Positions 33,189 through 42,075 of a stretch of 64,000 nucleotides of DNA are shown piece after piece; position 1 is the stretch's first letter; each line of letters begins with the position of its first letter. The translations under genes were made by a program, and so were the position numbers. Source of the DNA: JACKCB01 sp964452775 (GTDB taxonomy: Bacteria > Chloroflexota > Anaerolineae > Promineifilales > Promineifilaceae); the NCBI GenBank assembly GCA_964452775.1, contig CAYVQP010000014.1:5104-69103 (forward strand), given 5' to 3'. A model generated the notes under the pieces. The model had not been told where the DNA came from. It was given only the letters and a program-made list of their open reading frames with translations, and did not search any database.

Positions 33189-33977
33189 ATGCGCGCGACC
33201 TACGTTGTTATCCCAACCTATAACGAAGCACCGAATCTGCCGGCCATGGCCGATGCGCTGTTTGCGTTGGGTCTGCCCGGCCTCTCCATCCTGATCGTGG
33301 ACGACAATTCGCCGGACGGCACCGGCCGGATCGCCGGCGAGCTGGCAGAGCAGCATCCAGGTGTCTTCTCTGTGCTGCATCGCGCCCACAAGGAAGGGTT
33401 GGGCCGCGCCTACGTCGCCGGCTTCAAGGAAGTGTTGGCCCGGGGCGCGGATGTGGTCATCCAGATGGATTGTGATTTCTCGCACTCGCCCAAGCACATT
33501 CCGGAGATGCTGTCTGCCCTGAAGCAAGCCGACGTGGTGGTCGGCTCGCGCTACATCAAAGGGGGCCAGGTGGATGAGCGCTGGGAAGCCGGGCGTTACT
33601 TGCTCAGCTGGTGGGCCAACGTGCTTTACACCCGCCTGATCCTCAACCTGCACGTGAAAGACGCCACCGCCGGCTTCAAATGCTGGCGGGCCGACGTGCT
33701 GCGCGGCATCAATCTGGATGAGATCAGCTCCAACGGCTACAGCTTTCAGTTCGAGATGGCCTATGTGACCGAGAAGTTGGGCTATCGAGTGCAGGAGATC
33801 CCTATTTACTTTGAGGATCGCCGGATTGGCCGGTCCAAGCTGACCATTCCGATCAAGATCGAAGCTGCCCTGCGCGCCTGGGAGATCCTCTGGCGCTATC
33901 GCCGGCTCACCCCGGCCAAACGTCGCCCCTTGCCGGAATCGTTGCAGCCCAACCCGAATGTGGAGCACAAGGTGTAG
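33189..33977 (+). CDS. Polyprenol-phosphate mannosyltransferase-like GT2
   Basis: 262 residues, matching the soluble DPM1 family that makes polyprenyl-phosphate mannose (or glucose) from a nucleotide sugar. Motifs are VIPTYNEAPN, VDDNSPDGTG, the DxD-type IQMDCDFSHSP, VVGSRYIKGG and FEDRRIGRSK. The ATG at 33189 gives the usual start. Its product would feed the GT-C transferases that follow (38173 and perhaps 26600). A paralogue is at 59605. Confidence 0.92.
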   Translation: MRATYVVIPTYNEAPNLPAMADALFALGLPGLSILIVDDNSPDGTGRIAGELAEQHPGVFSVLHRAHKEGLGRAYVAGFKEVLARGADVVIQMDCDFSHSPKHIPEMLSALKQADVVVGSRYIKGGQVDERWEAGRYLLSWWANVLYTRLILNLHVKDATAGFKCWRADVLRGINLDEISSNGYSFQFEMAYVTEKLGYRVQEIPIYFEDRRIGRSKLTIPIKIEAALRAWEILWRYRRLTPAKRRPLPESLQPNPNVEHKV

Positions 33978-34021
33978 GCTCAACGCCCATCTCCCCGGCG
34001 TTGGACGCGCGATCCTCCAGA

Positions 34022-37000
34022 ATGAACTTGTTGAAACGGTATCAGGCAGACTTCCTGGCGGCAGCAGGGTTGCTCCTTCTGCCTCTGCTGCTATACGCGA
34101 CCGTTACCATCGGCGGGCGCACGATGGCGCCCGCCGACAACCTGACGCAATGGGCGCCCTGGAGCAGCGCCGCCGGCGAATTGGGGGTGGAAGCGCCGCA
34201 CAACAGCCTGATCAGCGACCTGCTCATTGAGAATTACGCCTGGAAGCGCTTCATCCGGCAGAGCCTGGCCGAGGGCGAGATCCCGCTCTGGAATCCATAC
34301 ATCTTCGCCGGCGCACCCTTCCTGGCCACCGGCCAGAACGCCGCCTATTATCCCTTCAGCCTGCTCTTTTTAGTACTGCCGCTGACCAAGGCTTACGGCT
34401 GGTACACGGTCAGCCAGTTGTGGCTGGCCGGCGTGTGTGCATACGTCTTTGGGCGGATCCTGGGTATGCGCCGGGCCGGCGCCGTGGTTGCCGGGCTGGT
34501 CTATCAGGGCAGCGGCTTCATGCTGGTCAGCGCGGCGGTCTTCCCAATGATCATCGGCGCGGCCGCCTGGCTCCCCTTGCTGTTGGCCTGTATCGAAAAG
34601 GTGCTGCGCAACTCCTCCTTGAAACAGGGCGGCGCGACGCTCCCCTGGGTCGCGCTGGGCGCGCTGGCGTTGGGCAGCCAGATGCTCGCCGGCCACGTAG
34701 AGATCACCTACTACACGCTACTCGTCATGGCGGTCTATGCTCTCTGGCGGCTCATCGCCATTGCCCGGCAACTGGTATCCGGCGAGCGCGAGAAAGCCGG
34801 ACGCTCGACATGGTCTCACTTCGCATTTTACCTGCTGCGGCCGGCCGGCTGGCTGCTGGTCATGGTCTTTCTTGGCTTCATGCTGGGGGCCATCCAATTC
34901 ATTCCCTTGTACGAAGTGGCGCAGGTCAATTTTCGCGAGGGTTCGGTCAGCCTCGCTGAGGTGCGTGGCTGGGCATTCCCGGCGCGGCGCGCTATCACCC
35001 TGTTCATGCCGGATTTCTTCGGCAACCCCACGCATCACAGTTATCGCGACCTGTTCACCGGCAACCTGACCGCATTTACCGCCAACTATTACGGCGCGCC
35101 CAATCCAAACGGGGCCGGAACCAGCGACTGGGGGCTGAAGAACTACGTGGAGGGCGGGATCTACCTGGGCACACTGACCCTCTTCCTGGCTGCGCTGGGC
35201 ATCTGGTCTTTCCGAAGACCGCCGGATGTTAGCGGCCGGCGAGCGCAGATCCTCTTCTTCGTCCTGCTGTCCTTCTTCTCGCTGGCCTTCATATTCGGCA
35301 CGCCGCTTTACGCGCTGCTCTATTACGGATTGCCGGGCATCAACCAGCTCCACTCCCCCTTTCGCTGGGTCTTCCCGCTTTCACTCTCCGTTGGCCTGTT
35401 AGCCGGCTTCGGCATAGACGATCTCTTCTGTCGCCGGGAACAGGGGCGCATGGCCCGCTCCATCGTCTCCGTGCTGGCTGCTGTGGCGCTGGCCGGCGGC
35501 GCGCTCACCCTGGCGGCGCTGGCCCTGTCCTGGCTCTCGTTTACGCGGTTGGAATCATTCTTCAACAGCCTGTTCCTTAATTTGGCCCTGGCCCCGCAGG
35601 CCTTCCCAGACGTGCGCGCCTTCTTCAGCTATCAGGCCCGCAATCTGCTCCTGATGGGCAGTATGTGGATCGCCTCCGGCATCGTGCTTTGGCTGAGCGG
35701 GCGGGTGAGCGGACGCCGCCAACTCTGGCCCTGGCTGGCCTGCCTGGTGATCGGCCTGGACCTCTTCCTGATCGGGCGCAACTTCAACAGCGCGGCCGAC
35801 CCGGCGCTATTGACATACAAGCCGGAGTTGATCGCCTGGCTGGAAGAGCAACCCGGCTTGTGGCGCTTCACCACCTTCACGCCGCATGGCGATAAGCCGC
35901 TGAACGCCAACGTGGGCTGGCTGTACGACCTGCAGGATATCCGCGGCTACGATTCGATGATTGCCCGGCAGTACACGGAGTACATGGCTGCGATTGAGCC
36001 ACAAAATGAACTGCTGTTCAATCGCGTGCAGCCTATTGTGAACTGGGAAACGCTCAATTCGCCCCTGTTGGACCTGCTTGGAGCGCGCTATATCATCACC
36101 TCCGAAGCGATCAACCTGCCCAAGCTGGCCCTGGTCTGGGAGGGGGAGGGCTTGCAGGTCTACGAGAACCTGGCTGTCGTTCCCAGGGCCTACACATTGC
36201 CCCAATCGGCCACGCTGGCCGCGCCGGATGTGCTGGCGGCGATGCAGGCGCGCGATCCCCGGCAGTTCGTCTTTGTCGCTCCGGACGACTGGCCGGCGGG
36301 GGAGAGCGAGCCGGAAGTCACCCCCGGTTCCCTTTCGCCGGCGGAGATTCTCTCCTACAGCAACCTGGAGGTGGTCGTCGCCGCAACCGTTGACCAGCCG
36401 GCCTGGTTGGTGCTGAACGACAGCTACTTCCCCGGCTGGGACGCCTACATCCGTCCTGCCGGCTCAGACGGCAGCGCCGAAGACGGCGGCGCTGAGCAGG
36501 AGACGCCGGTTGTGCGGGTCAACGGCAACTTCCGCGGGGTGACGCTTGAGCCGGGCTCCTGGGAGGTCCGCTTCCGCTACAGCCCGCTCAGCTTCAAGCT
36601 CGGCGGCCTGGCCAGCGCCATGGGCCTGGTGATCCTCTTCTTCGGCATGATCGTCTGGGGTTGGCGTCGCTTTTACAATCCGGCTGCCGAGTTGACCAAC
36701 ACCCGCAGCATCGCCAAGAACAGCCTGGCGCCCACCTTCCTGAACCTGCTCAATCGCTTCATTGACTTTCTCTTCGCGGCTTTTTATTTGCGCCTGTTGG
36801 GGCCGGCCGACGCCGGCAGCTACGCCACCGCTATCGCCATCGCCGGCTGGTATGAGATCCTCGCCAACTTCGGCTTGAATACGCTGGTCATCCGCGAGGT
36901 CTCCCGGGAGCGGGGTCAGGCCGGCTACTATTTGCTGAATACGACGGTGTTGCGCCTGGGCACTTCTCTGGTAGCCGGGCTGCCCATCTTCCTGTACATC

Positions 37001-38176
37001 CTGCTGGTGAGCACCCGGGGCGCGCCGCTGGGGATCGATACCGTTGCCGCCATTCTGCTGCTCATCGTGGGCATGTTCTTCTCCGGCCTCGGGCAAAGTT
37101 TCACCGGCCTCTTCTATGCCTATGAGACCGCCGAGACACCGGCGGCCATTGCCACTGTAACCACCATTCTAAAGGTGGGCCTGGGCGTCATCGTGCTGAT
37201 CCTGGGTTACGGCTTTGTGGGCCTGGCCGGCGTCTCCATCCTGGTTAATTTGCTGACGCTGGCAATCCTGGCCTGGGCGGCCTATCGCCGGATTCCGTTG
37301 CATGGCCCCTGGCGCATTGATTGGCCGGCGCACCGCGCGATGATCCGGGCCAGCTACCCCCTGATGCTCAATCACCTGCTGGCCAGCGTCTTCTTCTTTG
37401 TTGACGTGCCTATGATGCAGCAGATCAACGGCGATGAGGCGGTCGGCTGGTACAACAGCGCCTACAAGTGGGTCAACGCCTTTAACGTCATACCCAGCTT
37501 CTTTACCTTTGCGCTCTTCCCGGTCATCTCGCGGCAGATTGCGCACAATATGGCGGACGCACAGCGCACCTTCCGCATGTCGATCAAGCTAATGGTGTTG
37601 CTGGCTCTTCCCCTGGCGGCCTGCACGACCTTGCTGGCCCCGCTGCTCATCGGTGTGCTGGGCGGCCGGCAATTCCTGCCGCAAGGCGCGTGGGCATTGC
37701 AAATCGTCATCTGGTCCATCCCGGTGGGCTGGATGAATAGCGTGACCAATTACGTGCTGATCGCGTTGGGTCGGGAACGGGTGCAGATACGCGCTTTTCT
37801 GATTGGCGTAACCTTCAACTTTGTCTTCAACCTGTTGCTGCTGCCGAGGTTCAGCTTTGTCGGCGCCGCCCTGACGACGATCGCCTCGGAAATCGTCCTG
37901 CTCTTTATCTTCAGTCTTTACTTGCGCGACCGGATGCCCGGCGTAGGCTGGCTGCATCTGCTGTGGCGGCCGGCGCTGGTCACGGTGGTCATGGTTGCCG
38001 CCATGGCCGCCGGCGCCCAGATCCACTGGCTGCTCGGCCTGTTAATCGGTCTCGTGGTCTATCCCGCCGGGTTGTGGCTGCTGCGCGTCTTTGGCGCGGA
38101 TGAGCAGCACATCCTGGAATCAATCCTGCCGGCGCCGATAGCCAACCGTTTGAAGCTCATCCCCCTCTCCCGATGA
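34022..38176 (+). CDS. YfhO-like membrane protein fused to a Wzx-type flippase
   Basis: One uninterrupted 1384-residue frame. Residues 1 to about 880 are YfhO-like: GT-C style spans with the early external Asp (MAPADNLTQWAPW), HSPFRWVFPLSLSVG, then a long external domain and one span. From about 900 (RSIAKNSLAPTFLNLLNRFIDF) the protein is a polysaccharide-export flippase of the MOP superfamily with about 12-14 spans. These are normally separate genes. The fusion suggests a machine that both flips and glycosylates lipid-linked sugars. The start is ATG 34022; it overlaps the GT39 gene by 4 bp. Confidence 0.88.
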   Translation: MNLLKRYQADFLAAAGLLLLPLLLYATVTIGGRTMAPADNLTQWAPWSSAAGELGVEAPHNSLISDLLIENYAWKRFIRQSLAEGEIPLWNPYIFAGAPFLATGQNAAYYPFSLLFLVLPLTKAYGWYTVSQLWLAGVCAYVFGRILGMRRAGAVVAGLVYQGSGFMLVSAAVFPMIIGAAAWLPLLLACIEKVLRNSSLKQGGATLPWVALGALALGSQMLAGHVEITYYTLLVMAVYALWRLIAIARQLVSGEREKAGRSTWSHFAFYLLRPAGWLLVMVFLGFMLGAIQFIPLYEVAQVNFREGSVSLAEVRGWAFPARRAITLFMPDFFGNPTHHSYRDLFTGNLTAFTANYYGAPNPNGAGTSDWGLKNYVEGGIYLGTLTLFLAALGIWSFRRPPDVSGRRAQILFFVLLSFFSLAFIFGTPLYALLYYGLPGINQLHSPFRWVFPLSLSVGLLAGFGIDDLFCRREQGRMARSIVSVLAAVALAGGALTLAALALSWLSFTRLESFFNSLFLNLALAPQAFPDVRAFFSYQARNLLLMGSMWIASGIVLWLSGRVSGRRQLWPWLACLVIGLDLFLIGRNFNSAADPALLTYKPELIAWLEEQPGLWRFTTFTPHGDKPLNANVGWLYDLQDIRGYDSMIARQYTEYMAAIEPQNELLFNRVQPIVNWETLNSPLLDLLGARYIITSEAINLPKLALVWEGEGLQVYENLAVVPRAYTLPQSATLAAPDVLAAMQARDPRQFVFVAPDDWPAGESEPEVTPGSLSPAEILSYSNLEVVVAATVDQPAWLVLNDSYFPGWDAYIRPAGSDGSAEDGGAEQETPVVRVNGNFRGVTLEPGSWEVRFRYSPLSFKLGGLASAMGLVILFFGMIVWGWRRFYNPAAELTNTRSIAKNSLAPTFLNLLNRFIDFLFAAFYLRLLGPADAGSYATAIAIAGWYEILANFGLNTLVIREVSRERGQAGYYLLNTTVLRLGTSLVAGLPIFLYILLVSTRGAPLGIDTVAAILLLIVGMFFSGLGQSFTGLFYAYETAETPAAIATVTTILKVGLGVIVLILGYGFVGLAGVSILVNLLTLAILAWAAYRRIPLHGPWRIDWPAHRAMIRASYPLMLNHLLASVFFFVDVPMMQQINGDEAVGWYNSAYKWVNAFNVIPSFFTFALFPVISRQIAHNMADAQRTFRMSIKLMVLLALPLAACTTLLAPLLIGVLGGRQFLPQGAWALQIVIWSIPVGWMNSVTNYVLIALGRERVQIRAFLIGVTFNFVFNLLLLPRFSFVGAALTTIASEIVLLFIFSLYLRDRMPGVGWLHLLWRPALVTVVMVAAMAAGAQIHWLLGLLIGLVVYPAGLWLLRVFGADEQHILESILPAPIANRLKLIPLSR

Positions 38177-40110
38177 AGTCCTGGCGCTGGTACATGCTGG
38201 TTGTGCTGCTGGTCGCCGCCGGCCTGCGCCTCTACGGCCTGAGCAATCTCTCTCCCCCCGGCCTGGCGCACGACGAGGTGGCTCACTGGCTGATCAATCG
38301 CTCCATATTGGCCGGCAACCACGCCGTCTACTTCACGGAAGCCTACGGGCATGAAGCCGGCTTCCACTATGTGCAGTCGGCCTTTGTTGCTCTGCTGGGC
38401 GATAATGCGCTGGCGCTCAGGCTACCGGCCGCGTTCGCCGGGATCATGCTGGTCGCCGCTTGTTTCGCGCTAGTTCGCTTGCTGTTCAACTGGCGGGTAG
38501 CGTTGATCGCCGGCGCCTTTCTGGCGGTGCTATTTTGGCCGGTCTTTTACAGCCGGCAGGGCTTGCGCGCCATCTCCCTGCCGCTGATCTCGGCCTTCTC
38601 CGCCTATGCCTGGTGGCGAGGGATGGCCCTGATCGCGCGCAGCCGGACCGCGCTGCCCGGCTCCAGGGAGCTCGGAGCGCCGGCCTGGATGGCGATCGCG
38701 GGCTTGCTGGCCGGCCTCAGCCTGTACACTTACATGGCGGCGCGGGCGGTTCCCATCTTTTACGCCCTGTTTATCGTCTACCTGCTGCTTGTTGACCGCA
38801 AGGTGCTGCTGGCGGGCCGGCGGAGCATTCTGCTCTTTTGGGCGGCGCTGGCGCTGGTTGCTGCGCCGTTGGCAATCTATCTGCTGAGCAATCCTGGGGC
38901 CGAGTTTCGCATCAGCGAGGTGGATGCGCCCTTGCGCGTCCTGCTGGCCGGCGATCTCCAGCCGGTCCTGCAGAACAGCCTGCGCAGCCTGGGCTTGTTC
39001 GGCGTGCGCGGCGATCCGTTGTGGCGTCAAAATGTGGCTCCCCAGCCGGTCTTTGACCCCGTCACCGCATTACTAACCTATGCCGGCCTGCTACTCTGTC
39101 TGTGGCGCTGGCGTGACCGCCGGTACACTTTTGTCTGGTTGTGGGTAGGCGTCTCCTTCATCCCCAGCATACTGACCATAGATGCTCCCAGCACCATCCG
39201 GATCATCAATGCGCTGCCGCTGTTGACCGCGTTGCCTGCTCTCGTTATGCACAGTTTCTACCGCTTATCCACAAATCATCCACAGTTATCCACAAAGTCG
39301 GGGATAACTTCGTGGATAACTCTATTGACAATAGCGCTGCTGTTGTTCAACCTGGGGCGCACCAGTGTATGGATCTTCCGCACCTGGCCGGCCAATCAGG
39401 AGGTACAGTTTGTCTGGCAGCAAGCATTGACCCGCGCGGCCGGCTATCTGGATGATCAGCCCGAAGCCGGGCCGGTCGCCGTCGGCGGTTGGACGCCGGA
39501 AACAATGGACCCGCCGACCATGGAATTGACCCTCCGGCGCGAGGACCTGTCCCTGCGCTACTTCAATCCCAGCGGTGGGCTGATTGTGCCGGCCGGCGAC
39601 TCGCCGCGCATCGTCTACCCGGCCATTCTGCCGCTATCGCCCGAGCTACAAGAGAGGCTTGTGGAGTGGGGTGGAGTCGAGCAGGCGCAGGCCGATTTTG
39701 TATTGTTTTCGCTGACCATCGAGCCGCGACCTACGCCGGGGTTTCCGGCCGATGTGGTCTTCGGCGATGAGCTACGGTTCCTGGGGTATGATCTGAATCC
39801 CGGCTGTCGCGCCGGCGGATCGGAACCCTGCACGCTGATTGCCTATTGGCGCGTGTTGCAGCCGGCGGCTTCCCCGCGCCGCTTTTTTGTGCACCTGCTG
39901 AATGAGCAGGGGGAGATCCTGGCTCAAGATGACCGCAATAGCGCGCCGGCCGCTCACTGGCAAGCCGGCGATCTGATCATCCAGCAACACACGCTAGATA
40001 GTTCCGCGGCGGAGCAACTGCTGCTGCGCGTGGGCGTTTATGATCCGGAGACGGGCCTGCGCCTGCCGGCGGATCAGGGCGAGGATGCGGTTACGCTCCC
40101 CACCCCGTAG
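38173..40110 (+). CDS. GT39/ArnT-like (GT-C) membrane glycosyltransferase
   Basis: A 645-residue protein with about ten membrane spans and a C-terminal external domain of about 230 residues. The first external loop carries the acidic catalytic motif HDEVAHW typical of PMT/ArnT families using polyprenyl-phosphate sugars. It is coupled to the YfhO-flippase gene (ATGA overlap). The loop STNHPQLSTKSGITSWIT (near residue 365-382) is encoded by a DnaA-box-like palindrome. The stop codon lies in the left arm of a family B palindrome. Confidence 0.85.
   Translation: MKSWRWYMLVVLLVAAGLRLYGLSNLSPPGLAHDEVAHWLINRSILAGNHAVYFTEAYGHEAGFHYVQSAFVALLGDNALALRLPAAFAGIMLVAACFALVRLLFNWRVALIAGAFLAVLFWPVFYSRQGLRAISLPLISAFSAYAWWRGMALIARSRTALPGSRELGAPAWMAIAGLLAGLSLYTYMAARAVPIFYALFIVYLLLVDRKVLLAGRRSILLFWAALALVAAPLAIYLLSNPGAEFRISEVDAPLRVLLAGDLQPVLQNSLRSLGLFGVRGDPLWRQNVAPQPVFDPVTALLTYAGLLLCLWRWRDRRYTFVWLWVGVSFIPSILTIDAPSTIRIINALPLLTALPALVMHSFYRLSTNHPQLSTKSGITSWITLLTIALLLFNLGRTSVWIFRTWPANQEVQFVWQQALTRAAGYLDDQPEAGPVAVGGWTPETMDPPTMELTLRREDLSLRYFNPSGGLIVPAGDSPRIVYPAILPLSPELQERLVEWGGVEQAQADFVLFSLTIEPRPTPGFPADVVFGDELRFLGYDLNPGCRAGGSEPCTLIAYWRVLQPAASPRRFFVHLLNEQGEILAQDDRNSAPAAHWQAGDLIIQQHTLDSSAAEQLLLRVGVYDPETGLRLPADQGEDAVTLPTP
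39245..39319. other. Cluster of six DnaA-box-like 9-mers inside the GT39 gene
   Basis: TTATGCACA (39245), TTATCCACA (39265), TCATCCACA (39276), TTATCCACA (39286) on the plus strand and TTATCCCCG (39299-39307) and TTATCCACG (39311-39319) on the minus strand. Three match TTATNCACA exactly. The plus boxes at 39265, 39276 and 39286 are 10-11 bp apart, one helical turn. Bases 39285-39299 and 39306-39320 form a 15-bp inverted repeat with two mismatches. Confidence 0.6.
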
Positions 40111-40139
40111 GTGTCAGGAGCGAGGAACACCTACGGGGT
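40102..40139. repeat. ACCCCGTAGGTGT palindrome (family B)
   Basis: Perfect 13-bp arms ACCCCGTAGGTGT (40102-40114) and ACACCTACGGGGT (40127-40139) with a 12-nt loop. The TAG stop of the GT39 gene is in the left arm. It lies between convergent GT39 and tyrS. Confidence 0.85.
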
Positions 40140-40150
40140 CTATAAGCGAC

Positions 40151-41437
40151 TCAGGCGATAACCCGCAGCAGGTGGTAGCCTTTCCGGCCCTTGCGCAGCA
40201 CCAAAAACTGCCCGCCAATTGAATCGCTTAGCGTGACCGCCTGGTCCTGATCCACCACGCGCACATTGTTGAGATAGATGCCTCCGCCCTTGATAGAGCG
40301 CTTGGCGTCCGCCCGTGATTGGGCCAGCCCGCAATCCACCAGCAAATCAAGCAGCGGCTTACCTTCCCCTTCAATGTCTGACTTTACCAGGTCGCAGGAA
40401 GGGACGTCGCCCAGAATGTCGGCAATGTCGGCGGCTTCCAGGCCGCTCATCTCGCCGCCGAAGAGCACCTCGGAAGCCTGTTGCGCCTTGACCAGCGCGC
40501 TTTCCCCGTGCACCATGCGGGTGACTTCTTCCGCCAGCCGGCGCTGCGCTTCCCGCTGTTCGGGCCGGCGCAATACGGCAAATTCCAGCTCCAGGATCTC
40601 CCGGTGTGTCAACCAGGTGAAGTATTTCAAGTAGTCCAACACGTTGGCGTCGTCCGTGTTCAGCCAGAACTGATAGAAGCGATACGGGGAGGTACGTTTG
40701 GGGTCCAACCAGACGGCGCCGGAGGCGGTCTTGCCGAACTTGGAGCCGTCCGCTTTGGTGATCAGCGGGTAGACCAGCCCGTGCACATGCCGGCCCTGCA
40801 AGCGGCGGATGAGTTCAATCCCGGCGGTGATATTGCCCCACTGATCGCTGCCGCCGGCCTGCAACTGGCAACCGAAGCGATCGTTCAGCACCAGGTAATC
40901 GTATGATTGCAGCAGCATGTAGCTGAATTCGGTGAAGGAGATACCCACGCCATCCCGATCCAGTCGCGACCGCACCGAGTCTTTGGATATCATGTAGTTG
41001 ACTGTGAAGTGCTTGCCGATGTCGCGCAGGAACTCCATCAAATTGAGCTCGGCCAGCCAGTCGGCGTTGTTCACGATCATGGCCGGGTTCTTTTTGCTCT
41101 CGAAGTCCAGGATGCTGGCCAATTGGGCTTCGATGCAAGCCACGTTAGCAGCCAGCTCGTCCCTGGAAAGCAAGTTGCGCTCCTCCGATTTACCGCTGGG
41201 GTCGCCGACCATGCCGGTGCCGCCGCCGGCAACCGCGATTGGTGTGTGACCGAATCGCTGCAGCCGGGCCAATCCCATCATGGGCACAAAGTGGCCCACG
41301 TGCAGGCTGTCCGCCGTCGGGTCGAAGCCGTTGTAGACTGTGATTGGCTGATTGGCCAACAATGCCGGCAGCCCATCAGTGTGGTCGTATACCAGACCCC
41401 GCCACTTTAGTTCGTCAAAGATGTTTGCTTCTTTCAA
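40151..41437 (-). CDS. tyrS: Tyrosyl-tRNA synthetase
   Basis: Charges tRNA-Tyr. 428 residues: the class I domain with the HIGH-equivalent HVGHF in FDPTADSLHVGHFVPM, the KFGKT version of the KMSKS loop (KADGSKFGKT), and a C-terminal S4 RNA-binding domain (RADAKRSIKGGGIYLNN). The start is taken as TTG 41437 because AGGAG lies 8 nt before it and the protein then begins KEANIFDELKWRGL. An ATG at 41467 falls inside the first unit of the tandem array. A long leader with a peptide ORF and terminator precedes it. Confidence 0.95.
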   Translation of the reverse strand: MKEANIFDELKWRGLVYDHTDGLPALLANQPITVYNGFDPTADSLHVGHFVPMMGLARLQRFGHTPIAVAGGGTGMVGDPSGKSEERNLLSRDELAANVACIEAQLASILDFESKKNPAMIVNNADWLAELNLMEFLRDIGKHFTVNYMISKDSVRSRLDRDGVGISFTEFSYMLLQSYDYLVLNDRFGCQLQAGGSDQWGNITAGIELIRRLQGRHVHGLVYPLITKADGSKFGKTASGAVWLDPKRTSPYRFYQFWLNTDDANVLDYLKYFTWLTHREILELEFAVLRRPEQREAQRRLAEEVTRMVHGESALVKAQQASEVLFGGEMSGLEAADIADILGDVPSCDLVKSDIEGEGKPLLDLLVDCGLAQSRADAKRSIKGGGIYLNNVRVVDQDQAVTLSDSIGGQFLVLRKGRKGYHLLRVIA

Positions 41438-41450
41438 CGCCTGCTCTCCT

Positions 41451-41746
41451 GTAAGTCGAGATTGCATCTCGACGCCGATTTGAAAAATCGGGTTACGCTT
41501 GTAAGTCGAGATTGCATCTCGACGCCGATTTAGAAAATCGGGTTACGCCTGTAGGTCGAGATTGCATCTCGACGCCGATTTAGAAAATCGGGTTACGCCT
41601 GTAGGTCGAGACTGTATCTCGACGTCGATTTGAAAAATCGGGTTACGCCTGTAGGTCGAGATTGCATCTCGACACCGATTTGAAAAATCGGGTTACGCCT
41701 GTAGGTCGAGATTGCATCTCGACGCCGATTTGAAAAATCGGGTTAC
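41451..41746. repeat. Six tandem copies of a 50-bp double-hairpin unit
   Basis: Period exactly 50 bp (41451, 41501, 41551, 41601, 41651, 41701), the last copy 46 bp. Each unit holds two small palindromes: GTCGAGATTGCATCTCGAC and CCGATTTGAAAAATCGG, followed by GTTACGC. Copies differ at a few bases (AAG/AGG, TGA/TAG). The array lies in the tyrS 5' leader, ending 13 bp from the preferred start codon. There are no unique spacers. Confidence 0.95.
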
Positions 41747-41763
41747 ATTCCTGTGCTATGCAC

Positions 41764-41790
41764 AAAAAAGACGCGGTTTCATGCCGCGTC
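41764..41790 (-). terminator. Attenuator-like terminator in the tyrS leader
   Basis: On the minus strand GACGCGG-CATGAAA-CCGCGTC is followed by TTTTTTGTG, a clear intrinsic terminator. It is upstream of tyrS and downstream of the leader peptide and promoter, so it must be bypassed for tyrS expression from that promoter. Confidence 0.8.
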
Positions 41791-41828
41791 CTGCCTGTCA
41801 AGGTCTTCACGTCGCTGCTACAACTGCG

Positions 41829-41921
41829 TCAACTGCCCGCGAACAACCCTCCCACGCATTGGCGGCTGGTGGTTGTCTGAAAGTAATAGTGATGGGCGAC
41901 ACAATCACGACGCTGCCTCAT
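41829..41921 (-). CDS. Tyr-Tyr-Phe leader peptide upstream of tyrS
   Basis: A 30-codon ORF whose residues 10-14 read HHYYF (codons CAT CAC TAT TAC TTT). Its ATG is 9 nt after an extended -10 box, so the leader would be nearly leaderless. Just after the Tyr codons, ACAACC and GGTTGT form a hairpin enclosing CCAC/GTGG, and 38 nt after the stop comes the terminator at 41764-41790. The layout matches ribosome-mediated attenuation sensing charged tRNA-Tyr and parallels the leuS leader at 6618. Only two Tyr codons are present, so the case is somewhat weaker than for leuS. Confidence 0.55.
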   Translation of the reverse strand: MRQRRDCVAHHYYFQTTTSRQCVGGLFAGS

Positions 41922-41930
41922 GATGGTCAC

Positions 41931-41960
41931 ATCATACCAGATGGCTGCCGGCAAAGTCAA
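41931..41960 (-). promoter_or_regulatory. Promoter of the tyrS leader
   Basis: Minus-strand TTGACT (41955-41960) and TATGAT (41931-41936), 18-bp spacer, with an extended -10 TGG. Predicted start near 41924, about 490 nt before tyrS. Confidence 0.7.
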
Positions 41961-42075
41961 TAAAAAACCAGGCGCGTCGAGAAGCACAGCCGCCCCATTG
42001 CGCCCCGCCCCCAAACAGATAAACTGGCATGCAGCCGGGATAGCCGCCCGGTCGTCTAAGGATCGCTCCAGACAG

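Noticed and set aside
39245..39320. Chromosomal replication origin
   Set aside because: No dnaA, dnaN, rpmH or AT-rich unwinding region nearby, and the boxes are inside a coding gene.
41451..41746. CRISPR array
   Set aside because: The 50-bp units are contiguous repeats with no unique spacers, and no cas gene is present.
41764..41925. T-box in the tyrS leader
   Set aside because: AGGGTTGTTCGCGG looks slightly like the T-box core but does not align without gaps, and it lies inside the leader ORF.
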